In this document: positions 25,018 through 34,093 of the stretch, piece after piece | Layout of the letters: each line of letters starts with the position of its first letter | Position numbering within the stretch: position 1 is the first letter of the stretch | Assembly: GCA_965202915.1 (NCBI GenBank) | Contig: OZ241847.1 | Span: 1,116,001-1,180,000 of the forward strand | DNA: 64,000 bases | Source of the DNA: G965202915 sp965202915 | GTDB lineage: Bacteria; Pseudomonadota; Gammaproteobacteria; Eutrophobiales; Eutrophobiaceae | Reading direction: 5' to 3' | The notes under the pieces: generated by a model | The model's database searches: none | What the model was told of the DNA's origin: nothing | The model's input: the letters and a program-made list of their open reading frames with translations, nothing else | Made by a program: the position numbers and the translations under genes

Positions 25018-25272
25018 CTATCTATTGGCCGGCATACCGGATAGACATCTATTGCGGATGATATAACGTGAGTCCCAACAATATAGAGCACCGGCGAATA
25101 ACCAGCCCGCTGATAAAAATTTGGCTCCCAACATGGCTTTATAGGCAATGGACATCGTGCAATGTGTGCATACCGGATCAACCACGGCCAGGGTTCCGAT
25201 AAACCCGAGGCTTAAAAAGACCAATACAAGCAGAAAAGATTTAAAGTATAACGAAGAAGTTAATTTCAACAT
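25018..25272 (-). CDS. Small membrane protein, unknown
   Basis: An 84-residue frame with two hydrophobic segments (about 11-32 and 45-66) and a CTHC motif between them. I do not recognise a family. Coding character is modest and no strong ribosome site was seen, so it may be spurious. Confidence 0.4.
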   Translation of the reverse strand: MLKLTSSLYFKSFLLVLVFLSLGFIGTLAVVDPVCTHCTMSIAYKAMLGAKFLSAGWLFAGALYCWDSRYIIRNRCLSGMPANR

Positions 25273-25643
25273 TATGATACTCCCTGAATTTATATTAAAT
25301 ACCGCGGTGCGGCCATCACATTTTATTTCGTAACGTGGCCATTATAAAACATCCAAGCTGTATTGCAAACTGTCGTTGTGCGCCATCCCTGTCGCCGGTC
25401 CTGCAAGGCCCCTCACTGGCACTGCCTTAGCACGTTGGCACATAAGCCCCGGATTATATCGGACATAGCGTCCCCCCTGCCGGGCCGCCTTATGGAAGGG
25501 TTCAGAGTAACCGTTGTTCATAATTTTCTCCATTCATAACCACCTCCCATATCGCAAATATCGACCAAAAATAAAGGCGCATATAAATTATAAACCATAT
25601 CCAAACCCATCTCTATTTGCGGCGATCACCGGGAAACAAGGCA
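25273..25643. other. Intergenic region
   Basis: About 370 bases in which only a 63-codon minus-strand frame (25342-25533) without family character is open. I see no RNA gene or mobile element. Confidence 0.5.
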
Positions 25644-26411
25644 CTATTCCGGCGCTGACTTAAATACAATATCTCCAAACCAGGCGATCGCGGAGTCGTT
25701 GGTGTTGTCGGTATCGGTCATCACCGCCACGCCGGAAATCAGCGGCGGGTCCTCGCCAAACGCCCGGCGGTGATCCTGATAAATATTACGTGACTCGGTC
25801 ACCCATTGCCCGACCCTGGCCGGCCCGCTTTCCAGCACGATCATTTGCACTCTATCGGTGTAGGGATTGGCGACTATCGTTCCCACCGGGCTGTTACTTT
25901 CCCAAATGTAATTGATCGCGCCGCTGGGCGGATATTGGCCGTAAAAAAATCGTATGGTTTCATATTTGGCCCGCTCAAAAAATCCGACCTTGTCACGGTC
26001 ATAGGCAAACGTGATGTAAAGTCTGGCGGGATAGTCGTCGCCGGTCTTTTGGGTGACGTCGCTGTTTTGCAACAGCTTATCGATCTTCCAGCGCCATTCC
26101 ACGATTGGGTATATCCGCGGGTCTATTGTGATCTCGCGCGTCAATCCCGACGATGAACTGTGACTCTCGGCCCGCACCACCACGGTGCCATTGTCTTGCA
26201 CCAGTGAATAATGTGTATGCTGTTCGATCTGTTTGAAGGTTAGAGGCTTCCAGGGTTCCGGGTACGGACCTCCGGCCTGCGCCCGTGAAAATGCGCCCAC
26301 TTGCAGCACGTCCGGCATATCGGCCCGGATCAGGACTGCGGTCAGTGCCAGAGCCAAACCGAGTCCGATTAAACCCACCCGTAATTGTCGCAATCCTTGC
26401 ATTATTTTCAT
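25644..26411 (-). CDS. DUF3047 family secreted protein
   Basis: A 255-residue protein with an N-terminal signal or anchor (residues 10-30). The mature part matches the DUF3047 pattern: WKPLTF near the start, VEWRWKIDKLL, DDYPARLYITFAYD, then INYIWESNSPVGTIVANPYT and NIYQDHRRAFGEDPP, ending with a lectin-like strand (SAIAWFGDIVF). The family is common in proteobacteria, exported, and of unknown function. It stands alone. Confidence 0.85.
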   Translation of the reverse strand: MKIMQGLRQLRVGLIGLGLALALTAVLIRADMPDVLQVGAFSRAQAGGPYPEPWKPLTFKQIEQHTHYSLVQDNGTVVVRAESHSSSSGLTREITIDPRIYPIVEWRWKIDKLLQNSDVTQKTGDDYPARLYITFAYDRDKVGFFERAKYETIRFFYGQYPPSGAINYIWESNSPVGTIVANPYTDRVQMIVLESGPARVGQWVTESRNIYQDHRRAFGEDPPLISGVAVMTDTDNTNDSAIAWFGDIVFKSAPE

Positions 26412-26523
26412 GCTCCAGACCCTAATATGAAAATATACCCTGTACCGACGGCACTTTGTTGCACCTGGGAACCCAACAAACCGCAGTAACAGGTGCTTAG
26501 CCCCCGTATGTGACCTCTTTCTT

Positions 26524-27096
26524 TTATGTGCCGGCTTGCGTCATACATTTAAAGGCCCTGGCAGCGGACTTTTGCATATCCTGGGTGTCTTTATCACTGA
26601 AGGTTTTCGCTTTTGTCGCCCGGACTATTTGGGTAAATATTTCCATCTTCTCTTCCATACAAACACTGTCAGTGCCGCATTTACATACTTCTTCCGCCGC
26701 ATCCTCAATAACGATTGCAGAAACTTCCCCTTCGTAGCCTTTAGAAATCAGGCTGACGCTGAAAATCATTTCAGCAAGAAGTTGCAAAACAACGCCAAAT
26801 ATAGTCGCGAAGATGGCAATGCCCACACCATTCCAGAATGGTGTGATCAGTGCTTTGGAATATGCCGTGCCTATCGCAAAAATAAACATAATTACGATGA
26901 TTATATATCCCGGTATTCCCAGGAACGCCAACGGTATGGCTAAAATTAAAGCAAGGAACAGCAGCACAAAAGACAATAACAATGCAACAATAACCGCCCC
27001 GTAGCTGTTCCTTTCCGCACCCAGCCAGGTTGCCACTTTCTTAATTGGCCAGATTGTAAAGAGAAATATTGAGATAATTAGTATAATTGTACCCAT
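26524..27096 (-). CDS. Membrane protein, unknown, with Cys-containing tail
   Basis: A 190-residue protein with three or four hydrophobic segments (about 2-20, 30-55, 56-80, 90-120). A soluble C-terminal domain begins near 125 (KGYEGEV) and has four cysteines, three of them clustered (CKCGTDSVC), which suggests a disulfide or metal site on the exported side. No family recognised. A purine-rich GGAGAAG precedes the ATG. Confidence 0.65.
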   Translation of the reverse strand: MGTIILIISIFLFTIWPIKKVATWLGAERNSYGAVIVALLLSFVLLFLALILAIPLAFLGIPGYIIIVIMFIFAIGTAYSKALITPFWNGVGIAIFATIFGVVLQLLAEMIFSVSLISKGYEGEVSAIVIEDAAEEVCKCGTDSVCMEEKMEIFTQIVRATKAKTFSDKDTQDMQKSAARAFKCMTQAGT

Positions 27097-27372
27097 TTGC
27101 TTCTCCTTTCTGCACTAAAACCACGAACGTGATTCGTTTGTGAGATGAATTTCACCTAAGGGATGGTAGTTTCAATGACTGCCAATGTCAAATATATGAT
27201 TATCAGCTTGTTTTTTTAAGACAAATCAAGTGCAATGTTGAAAACATCCTGAGGCCTGAATTGAGTAGGCTGACCGGAAGGGGGATATCCCGTTGGAAGG
27301 GCACTGGTACTTGAACATAAGGAAGTATTTCAGGCGGATTATTCTGATCATATTAACAGTGAGAAAAGGGCA

Positions 27373-28299
27373 ATGAGATATTTTTTCATGGTTAGCGGTC
27401 TTTTGCTTATGATCGGGGCTACTTATTTTGTAGTTTATAAGCTTAGGGCCAGGGGACGTTATGGCCCTTTTACAGAAAAATATCTCCGTTTGCCCGGTCA
27501 AAGTTTGAATGAAGAATTGGATAAGAAAATAGAGGATTTGATGTTCAGTTTTTATATAACAACATTAATGCCTATCTTCTACGCATTATTCTATCCCTTT
27601 TTGGAATTATCTCTGCGCATCACGTATGGAATTTTTATGACGTTTGTGGTCGGGTATTGCCTGGTGCGATTTGTACGAATCTTTTGGCAGATAAAGAAAA
27701 TAGCCTTAGGCTTAGATGGCGAGCGCTATACCGGTACGGAGCTGAATTATCTGATGCATCAGGGTGCCTGGATATACCACGATATACCATATCAGTACGG
27801 TAATATTGATCACGTCGTTGTTGCATCGGGAGGTGTTTTTGCGGTTGAGACAAAGGCCCATACAAAACCGCAAAAAGGTGATGGAAAAGGCCGGCAATAT
27901 AAAGTTGTCCATAAAGATGGAATGCTGAAGTTTCCTGATTTTAAGCCTACTAAAGAGCCTATTGATCAGGCTACCACACATGCCAAGTGGTTAAGTAAAT
28001 ACCTATCGAAAAAGTCAGGTGAAAAGGTAGATGTGACCCCCGTCGTAGCATTGCCAGGGTGGTTCGTTGATTCCAAAAGTTCTGAGCGGGTTTTGGTGAT
28101 AAACCCAAAAAGAGGCGAATTCCTCAATCGGCATATTGTTAAAAAAGTAATCCCCGAAGATAAATTGGCAAGAATCAATGGGGTTATCGATGATCTTGCA
28201 AGATATTCCAATTATTCAACAGATATTATTGATCCGGATGCAGGTGAAAAATTTGACGTACTGTTCAATAGAAAGCAAACAAAAACCGGAATAAGATAA
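27373..28299 (+). CDS. Membrane-anchored NERD-domain protein
   Basis: A 308-residue protein. Two or three membrane segments lie in the first 115 residues. The NERD (nuclease-related) domain is at about 115-235: GERYTGTELNYL, GNIDHVVVASGGVFAVETKAH and VTPVVALPGWFV, which keep the D and the E-x-K of a restriction-like fold. NERD proteins are probably nucleases or DNA-binding; direct activity is unproven. It is lower in GC than its neighbours and stands alone. Confidence 0.82.
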   Translation: MRYFFMVSGLLLMIGATYFVVYKLRARGRYGPFTEKYLRLPGQSLNEELDKKIEDLMFSFYITTLMPIFYALFYPFLELSLRITYGIFMTFVVGYCLVRFVRIFWQIKKIALGLDGERYTGTELNYLMHQGAWIYHDIPYQYGNIDHVVVASGGVFAVETKAHTKPQKGDGKGRQYKVVHKDGMLKFPDFKPTKEPIDQATTHAKWLSKYLSKKSGEKVDVTPVVALPGWFVDSKSSERVLVINPKRGEFLNRHIVKKVIPEDKLARINGVIDDLARYSNYSTDIIDPDAGEKFDVLFNRKQTKTGIR

Positions 28300-28321
28300 A
28301 TCCCCTGTAAAAAACAGAGCA

Positions 28322-29068
28322 TTATGATCTCAGTGATACCGGCACCGGGGTTCGATAACGCAGGCCGACTTCGGTATCGCTGAGCGCCAATGCGGCGGCA
28401 TAGCCCGGCGCGCATTCCAGCGATATGTTGAACCAGGCTTTATCACCGGCGGTGGTTTGTCGCAGATTGATCCGACTCCACCCGGCCTCGGTGTCCGGCG
28501 AGACGTCGAATTTGTCCAGCCCATATCCGATACCCTCGCCGATGGCCTTGATAAACGCCTCCTTGCGGGTCCAGCAGGCGTAAAAAGCCCGGTATAATTC
28601 ATCGTCCCGCAATCGGTTTAATCGGCTTTGTTCCCGACCGGAAAAGCAACGCCGGCCCAATAGTCTGTGATCCCTGTGCGCCTGAATTTTTTCAATGTCA
28701 ATGCCCAATTCCTGTCCCAGCGTCAGCGCTATCATCGATTGTTTGTCTGAATGGGAGAGATTAAAGTAAATCGGCTTTCCTCGAAACTGTTCATCAATAT
28801 GGGGTTTGCCGCGCTCGCCGTGGGAAAGACGGATCTGGGGCGCTTGTTTATTGCTTATCCGGGCCAGGATCCGTTTGAGACAGGCGCGGGTAATGATAAA
28901 TTGCCTTTGCCTGGTTAGCGTCTTTAGTTTGTTGGCCCGTTCCTGTTCCTGTTGATTCAGGCAGGCGAGTGAGTCGCCCAGATCGCCCATGCCCGCATCC
29001 AGCGACAGCCGCCAGATATCAACGTGGCTGGTGGAAGGTTGAAAATCATCGGCATCGATCTCAATCAT
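28322..29068 (-). CDS. 4'-phosphopantetheinyl transferase (Sfp type)
   Basis: A 248-residue enzyme that loads the phosphopantetheine arm from CoA onto carrier proteins. The signature motifs are GKPHI, FNLSHSDKQSMIAL, GIDIEKI and FYACWTRKEAFIKAIGEGI, with the metal-binding D and E in place. The start at 29068 is chosen because a start at 29167 would reach the 3' boundary of the 6S RNA gene and add unrelated residues. No polyketide or NRPS gene is adjacent, so it may serve acyl-carrier proteins in general. Confidence 0.9.
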   Translation of the reverse strand: MIEIDADDFQPSTSHVDIWRLSLDAGMGDLGDSLACLNQQEQERANKLKTLTRQRQFIITRACLKRILARISNKQAPQIRLSHGERGKPHIDEQFRGKPIYFNLSHSDKQSMIALTLGQELGIDIEKIQAHRDHRLLGRRCFSGREQSRLNRLRDDELYRAFYACWTRKEAFIKAIGEGIGYGLDKFDVSPDTEAGWSRINLRQTTAGDKAWFNISLECAPGYAAALALSDTEVGLRYRTPVPVSLRS

Positions 29069-29167
29069 CGCGCCCCGGCCCCGCCGGATACTCTGTTGGC
29101 ACTCCCGCAGATACGACAAAACATTGCAGTAGATAAACCGAATCAAATGAGGAAGGGCATCAACCAC

Positions 29168-29340
29168 AGTGCCGCTACGAACCTTAACTTGAACCGCGGG
29201 TTCAAGTGGGAACAGTTGGCAGAGTATCAGGCTTTCCGAACAATCCGGACGTGCACAACAACCCTGCGAGTAAGTCCCCTGGTTAGTATCTTAGGCTCAA
29301 GTTACCACTAGCCCGATAAGCGCACACCGCAGAAGATACC
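29168..29340 (-). ncRNA. ssrS: 6S RNA
   Basis: The spacer directly after zapA on the same strand matches gammaproteobacterial 6S RNA. It contains CAGGGGACT on the 5' side, the apical hairpin CGTCCGGATTGTTCGG followed by AAGCC, and the 3' hairpin CTTGAACCCGCGGTTCAAG, in the order and spacing of the E. coli RNA, with GCGGTG and GCGGCACTG as the closing ends. 6S RNA binds sigma-70 RNA polymerase as an open-promoter mimic in stationary phase. The zapA-ssrS order is conserved in this class. Exact ends are approximate. Confidence 0.82.
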
Positions 29341-29362
29341 CAAATTTGAATCAATTCATCCG

Positions 29363-29695
29363 CTAATTATTCCCCTCACCGTAAGTCTTGTCCCAATGAT
29401 TGTTGGTCAACGCATGGTTAATTTTACTGTGCAGACGTTGTACCGTCTCTTCTATCCCTATAGTATAGCCCTCTTTTTCATTTTTGTATCCCAACATTTC
29501 ATTGGCAATATTGAGCGCCGCCATAACGGCAATGCGTTCACCGCCGATTAAGCTGCCGTCTTGTTTCACCTCATGCATTTTTTGATTGATATAATCCACC
29601 GCCGACCGCAGTTGTTCGGTTTCATGTTCTTCACAGGCGATGAGATAGGATTTATCGAGAATCGTGACGTTGACTGAAGCACTGTTATTACTCAT
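29363..29695 (-). CDS. zapA: Cell division protein ZapA
   Basis: A 110-residue FtsZ-ring stabiliser. The N-terminal domain shows VTILDKSYLIACEEHETEQLRSAVDYI and the C-terminal coiled coil ERIAVMAALNIANEML. The ATG overlaps the end of the upstream small gene by four bases, so the two are coupled. The 6S RNA gene lies immediately downstream and may be processed from the same transcript. Confidence 0.93.
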   Translation of the reverse strand: MSNNSASVNVTILDKSYLIACEEHETEQLRSAVDYINQKMHEVKQDGSLIGGERIAVMAALNIANEMLGYKNEKEGYTIGIEETVQRLHSKINHALTNNHWDKTYGEGNN

Positions 29696-29916
29696 GGGCG
29701 CGTCTCCATTGCCCGCAGACGGGAGATCATGGATTCGATTCGGGTTCTGGCCTGTTCGGTTTTTTCGGTGAGCGTGGCGCGTTCGTTCACCAGCGCCTGC
29801 TGTTGATTCTTGAGCGCGTAATTTTCCGATTTGAGCCGTTCAACCGCATTGATTAATTCATCCACCCTGGTCTCCAACGCGGTTAAATCGATGTTTTGAT
29901 TATTGTCAGTAGTCAT
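29692..29916 (-). CDS. ZapB-like / TIGR02449 coiled-coil protein
   Basis: A 74-residue coiled coil (ALETRVDELINAVERLKSENYAL, then ERATLTEKTEQARTRI) of the TIGR02449 type found upstream of zapA in gammaproteobacteria and thought to act in cell division. The ATG at 29916 is chosen because known members start close to the coiled coil; an upstream ATG at 29940 would add eight residues and cannot be excluded. Confidence 0.8.
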   Translation of the reverse strand: MTTDNNQNIDLTALETRVDELINAVERLKSENYALKNQQQALVNERATLTEKTEQARTRIESMISRLRAMETRP

Positions 29917-29940
29917 ATTGTCATCATCTGGTAATATCAT

Positions 29941-30290
29941 GAGTTAAATAAAGGTATCATGCCGAAGCGTTAGTATATGCTAAATATAGGGCGGTCGGTT
30001 CGCAGGGTCAACCGTTTGGTGCCGGTTCGTATCAAATATCGTCCTATTTTATTGTTGTTCATATCGCAATGCATGATGGATTTCAATTAACCAAGCCGGT
30101 ATTTGACGGTTTTTTCCGCCAGGCACGGGCATAAAATATAATCATACTCTCCTCATTTACATGGTAAAGTGAATAAAAGCAATAAAAATATGAGACGGTT
30201 CCGCACAAACTCATCGAACAGGCGCGCGCAGGCTGATCGCACCCGCAGCGGGCGGATAATTTTGGCGGGCATAGTCGGGGTTGCTCATTG
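29941..30290. other. Divergent promoter region between zapA and pepP operons
   Basis: About 350 bases with no gene. It must hold the promoters of both divergent operons. The usual ygfB gene upstream of pepP is absent. I could not fix a convincing -35/-10 pair. Confidence 0.45.
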
Positions 30291-31604
30291 ATGGATACCA
30301 AAGAATTTGCGCGCCGGCGTAAACGTTTGATGGATATGATCGGCAATGAAAGCGTTGCCATCCTGCCTACCGCGCCGGTTCGGGTGCGTAATCGTGACGT
30401 CGAATATCGCTTCCGGCCGGACAGCGATTTCTATTATTTAACCGGTTTCCCGGAACCCGAAGCGGTGGCGGTGATCATACCCAGCCGGCCACAATGTGAA
30501 TATATTCTGTTCTGCCGTACCCGAAACCCGAAAATGGAGCTATGGGACGGCCGGCGTGCGGGGCTGGAGGGCGCCTGCGACCTGTATGGTGCCGATGAGG
30601 CATTTCCGATTGAAGAGATGGATGAAATAGTACCGGGGTTAATAAAAGATCACGAACGTATTTTTTATAACATCGGTAACGATCCCGGGTTTGATCAAAG
30701 AGTTCTGGCCTGGGTCAATCAACTCAGGGGGCAGGCGCGTTCGGGCGTGCATGCCCCGGATGAATTGATCACGTTAAACCATTTTCTGCACGATATGCGG
30801 CTCTATAAAAGCCGGCATGAAATCAGGTTGATGCGCAAGGCGGCCAAGATCTCCGCGGCCGCGCATAAGCGGGCCATGCGGCATTGCAAACCGGGCATGG
30901 TGGAATATCAGATCGAGGCCGAACTGACTTATGAATTTATGCGCCGGGGCGCCAGGGCACCGGCTTATCCCTGCATCGTCGGCGGCGGTAAGAATAGCTG
31001 CATTTTACATTACACGGAAAATTCATCGGTCCTGAATGAAGGAGAATTATTATTGATCGACGCCGGCGCCGAGTTTGAGGGTTATGCCAGTGATATTTCC
31101 AGGACCCTGCCCATCGGCGGTGAATTTACCCGTGCGCAGCGGGCTGTTTACGAGGTGGTACTGGCGGCCCAACAGGCGGCTATCGATCAGATCCGGCCCG
31201 GTAATCATTGGAATGATCCGCATGCGGCCGCGGTCGAGACGATTACCCGCGGTCTGTTGGAATTGGGCATATTAAAGGGCCGGGCGAGCACACTCATCGG
31301 CGACCGGACCTACACCCAATATTATATGCATCGCACCGGCCATTGGCTGGGCATGGACGTGCACGACGTCGGCGATTACAAGGTCGAGGGCGAATGGCGC
31401 ATGTTGGAACCGGGCATGGTGATGACGGTTGAACCGGGGCTGTATCTTGCAGCCGGCACCCGCGGTCTGGCCAAAAAATGGTGGAATATCGGCGTCCGAA
31501 TCGAGGACGACGTGTTGGTCACCAATAACGGCAACGAGGTGATCAGCAAAGACGCGCCGAAACAGGTGGATGAGATTGAGGCGTTGATGACCCATGCAGT
31601 ATGA
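30291..31604 (+). CDS. pepP: Xaa-Pro aminopeptidase
   Basis: A 437-residue metallopeptidase that removes residues before proline. The N-terminal creatinase-like domain (EYRFRPDSDFYYLTGFPEPEA) is followed by a pita-bread domain with metal ligands in LLIDAGAEFEGYASDISRT, the HRTGHWLGMDVHD histidine and the glutamates in MVMTVEPGLY and IEDD. A TTG three bases upstream is also open; the ATG is preferred. It is first of pepP-ubiH-ubiI, overlapping ubiH by 11 bases. Confidence 0.94.
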   Translation: MDTKEFARRRKRLMDMIGNESVAILPTAPVRVRNRDVEYRFRPDSDFYYLTGFPEPEAVAVIIPSRPQCEYILFCRTRNPKMELWDGRRAGLEGACDLYGADEAFPIEEMDEIVPGLIKDHERIFYNIGNDPGFDQRVLAWVNQLRGQARSGVHAPDELITLNHFLHDMRLYKSRHEIRLMRKAAKISAAAHKRAMRHCKPGMVEYQIEAELTYEFMRRGARAPAYPCIVGGGKNSCILHYTENSSVLNEGELLLIDAGAEFEGYASDISRTLPIGGEFTRAQRAVYEVVLAAQQAAIDQIRPGNHWNDPHAAAVETITRGLLELGILKGRASTLIGDRTYTQYYMHRTGHWLGMDVHDVGDYKVEGEWRMLEPGMVMTVEPGLYLAAGTRGLAKKWWNIGVRIEDDVLVTNNGNEVISKDAPKQVDEIEALMTHAV

Positions 31605-32811
31605 TTATGACGTTGTTATTGCCGGCGGCAGTATGGCGGGCGCCAGTCTGGCCTGCGCATTGGGCAATTCTGCGCTGCGCTGTTGCGTCGTCGAACCGGT
31701 TCAATTAAGCGACCGACAAGGTTCCACTTATGATGACAGGGGCATAGGCCTGTCGCGGTTGTCACGCGCTATTCTGAGCCATCTCAATATCTGGCAGGGT
31801 CTCAATGCCGAGCCCTGCCCGATTAAATACATTCACGTTTCCGAGCAGGGACAATTTGGGATAGTCAAACTGGCCGCCGCCGACGCCGGCCTGACTGAAT
31901 TGGGCCACGTGGTGGCCGCCCATGATCTGGGTAACGCCATTTATGGGTGTTTGCATGAATGTCACAATATAGACCTGATGTGCCCGGCCAGGGTTGCCGG
32001 CTTTGCAATACACGATGACGCCGCAGTGGTGCAAATCGAATCAAACGGCACAGGCAGTACAATAAGCTGCAGGCTGCTGGTTGCCGCGGACGGCAGTCAC
32101 TCCGGCATTAGACAACAGGCCGGTATCGAGATCGACGCGCGTGATTATCGACAAACCGCTATTGTTTGTACCATCACGACCGCCAAACCCAATCGCGGTA
32201 CCGCGTTTGAACGCTTCACTCCACATGGCCCGATAGCGTTATTACCCAGGGGCGGGCATCAATCGGTACTGGTTTTTACGGTCGAGACGAAGCAGGCGGG
32301 TAAGTATATGGGCTTGTCCGACCGGCAATTTATTACCTGCATTGAGGCGGAATTTGGCCGGCGCCTGGGGACAATAAACAAAATTGGCGGCAGAGGCCAA
32401 TATCCGATCAAATATATCGCCGCGCAACAACAATACCGGTCGCGGCTGGTGTTGCTCGGTAACGCCGCCCACAGCCTGCATCCAAACGCGGGACAAGGGT
32501 TTAATCTTGGGTTGCGCGACGCGGTGGCCCTGGCCGAAACCCTGTTGGACGGCGTCCGGCGCCGAATCGACGTTGGTAATATTGAACTATTGGCCGATTA
32601 TTGTCGGCGCCGTGCCGGCGATCAAAAACCGGTTATTAATTTCACCCGCACCCTGGCATCGTTATTTTATAATGCTTCGCCGTTAAAGCGCCTGTTACGC
32701 AAGCAAGGCATGTTACTGCTGGCCCATAACGCCGGCGCCAGAAGCAGATTGATTCAGTTCCTGACCGGACTCCGGGGCGTCCGGCCTCACTGGATCGGAA
32801 CCGACCATTGA
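31594..32811 (+). CDS. ubiH: 2-octaprenyl-6-methoxyphenol hydroxylase UbiH
   Basis: A 405-residue FAD monooxygenase of ubiquinone synthesis. The N-terminal dinucleotide fold is DVVIAGGSMAGASLA, the second FAD/NAD(P)H motif is LLVAADGSHSGIR, and the third is LLGNAAHSLHPNAGQGFNLGLRD. The paralogue that follows has the same layout. Gene order is standard for gammaproteobacteria. Confidence 0.9.
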   Translation: MQYDYDVVIAGGSMAGASLACALGNSALRCCVVEPVQLSDRQGSTYDDRGIGLSRLSRAILSHLNIWQGLNAEPCPIKYIHVSEQGQFGIVKLAAADAGLTELGHVVAAHDLGNAIYGCLHECHNIDLMCPARVAGFAIHDDAAVVQIESNGTGSTISCRLLVAADGSHSGIRQQAGIEIDARDYRQTAIVCTITTAKPNRGTAFERFTPHGPIALLPRGGHQSVLVFTVETKQAGKYMGLSDRQFITCIEAEFGRRLGTINKIGGRGQYPIKYIAAQQQYRSRLVLLGNAAHSLHPNAGQGFNLGLRDAVALAETLLDGVRRRIDVGNIELLADYCRRRAGDQKPVINFTRTLASLFYNASPLKRLLRKQGMLLLAHNAGARSRLIQFLTGLRGVRPHWIGTDH

Positions 32812-34037
32812 GCATCAACGCCGATCCCGACTTTGACGCCGACGTCATTATTTCAGGCGACGGCCTCAGCGCCGCGACCTGTGCCGCGCTGCTTGCCCGC
32901 AACGGCATCCGCGTGATCATGCTCAGTGCCGCGGGCACGCGGGAACCCGATGATCATGATGATCCGCGGGTATTGGCGGTGACCGTCGCGTCAAAACACA
33001 TTTTATCCGGCGCCGGCGTCTGGAAAGACTTAAACCGGGATCAAATCGGCCTATTCAGGAGTATGCGGGTATGGGACGACAGCGGCGGCGGCAGGATTCA
33101 ATTTGACGGCGGCGCGATAGCTCAGGCAACGCTGGGTTATATTATTCAATATCGGCTGCTCCGGAATGCCCTGGATACCAGATTATCGCATCAGGATAAT
33201 ATTGAGTTGATGCGCGGCGCGGCGCCGGTTTCAATCGCGGTGGACGAGGATAATATCTGCCTGGCTCTGGATAATGGCCGGCGCCTGCACGCGAGATTAT
33301 TAATCGGTGCCGAGGGCGCCAATTCGATAACCGGAAAACTTGCCGAAATTCAATATGACAAACACGACTACCGGCAACGTGCCATCGGCGCCATTGTCAA
33401 AACCGAACACAGTCATCAATATATGGCCCGACAGGTTTTTTTACCCGGCGGGCCGTTGGCGTTTTTACCCATGGCCGATTTAAATCATTGTGCGATAGTC
33501 TGGTCCACCCACCCGCAACACGCCGAGCGGCTGCTTAATAGCGAGCCGGCCGAGTTTAACCGCGAGCTGGCGAAATCATTCGGCCACCAGGCCGGCGAGG
33601 TTGAGCTGCTTGGGCGGCGCGCGGGTTTTCCGTTGATGCGGATCCAGGCGCGCCATTATTGTCAACCGAGACTGGCCCTGATCGGAGACGCCGCGCATAG
33701 CGTTCATCCACTCGCCGGGCAAGGCGCCAACCTGGGTTTGCTGGATGCCGCGGCCCTGGCGCAAATCATCGCCGATACCCGGCGCCGCAAGCGCGACGTC
33801 GGCAAACCGCGGGCGTTAAGAAAATATGAACGTTGGCGCCGCACTGAGGTGCAGATGATGATGACCGTCCTGGACGGCCTTAAATATTTATTTGAGAATC
33901 GATTCGAGTGGGTGCGGTGGTCGCGCAACTTTGGCCTGAGCCGGGTCAACGGCATACCGTTGCTGAAAGAAATGATCATGAAAAGAGCGATGGGCCTGAC
34001 CGGCGACCTGCCCGATATTGCCAGACGGGTTTATTAG
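32808..34037 (+). CDS. ubiI: UbiI/VisC-type FAD-dependent ubiquinone hydroxylase
   Basis: A 409-residue paralogue of UbiH. It shows ADVIISGDGLSAATCAAL, LLIGAEGANSITG and LIGDAAHSVHPLAGQGANLGLLDAA. The likely start is a TTG at 32808 overlapping the ubiH stop. Assignment as UbiI (C5 hydroxylase) rather than another member of the family rests on its place after ubiH. Confidence 0.78.
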   Translation: MSINADPDFDADVIISGDGLSAATCAALLARNGIRVIMLSAAGTREPDDHDDPRVLAVTVASKHILSGAGVWKDLNRDQIGLFRSMRVWDDSGGGRIQFDGGAIAQATLGYIIQYRLLRNALDTRLSHQDNIELMRGAAPVSIAVDEDNICLALDNGRRLHARLLIGAEGANSITGKLAEIQYDKHDYRQRAIGAIVKTEHSHQYMARQVFLPGGPLAFLPMADLNHCAIVWSTHPQHAERLLNSEPAEFNRELAKSFGHQAGEVELLGRRAGFPLMRIQARHYCQPRLALIGDAAHSVHPLAGQGANLGLLDAAALAQIIADTRRRKRDVGKPRALRKYERWRRTEVQMMMTVLDGLKYLFENRFEWVRWSRNFGLSRVNGIPLLKEMIMKRAMGLTGDLPDIARRVY

Positions 34038-34093
34038 AGTGGCGGTTAATATTGCCGACGACACATTATTATGATCACGATGAAGGACAACTA

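Noticed and set aside
25342..25533. A 63-codon minus frame
   Set aside because: No family resemblance, no ribosome site, no context.
33908..34093. Upstream start for glnS
   Set aside because: Those codons lie in the 3' end of ubiI in another frame; GlnRS homology and the AAGGA site support 34094.
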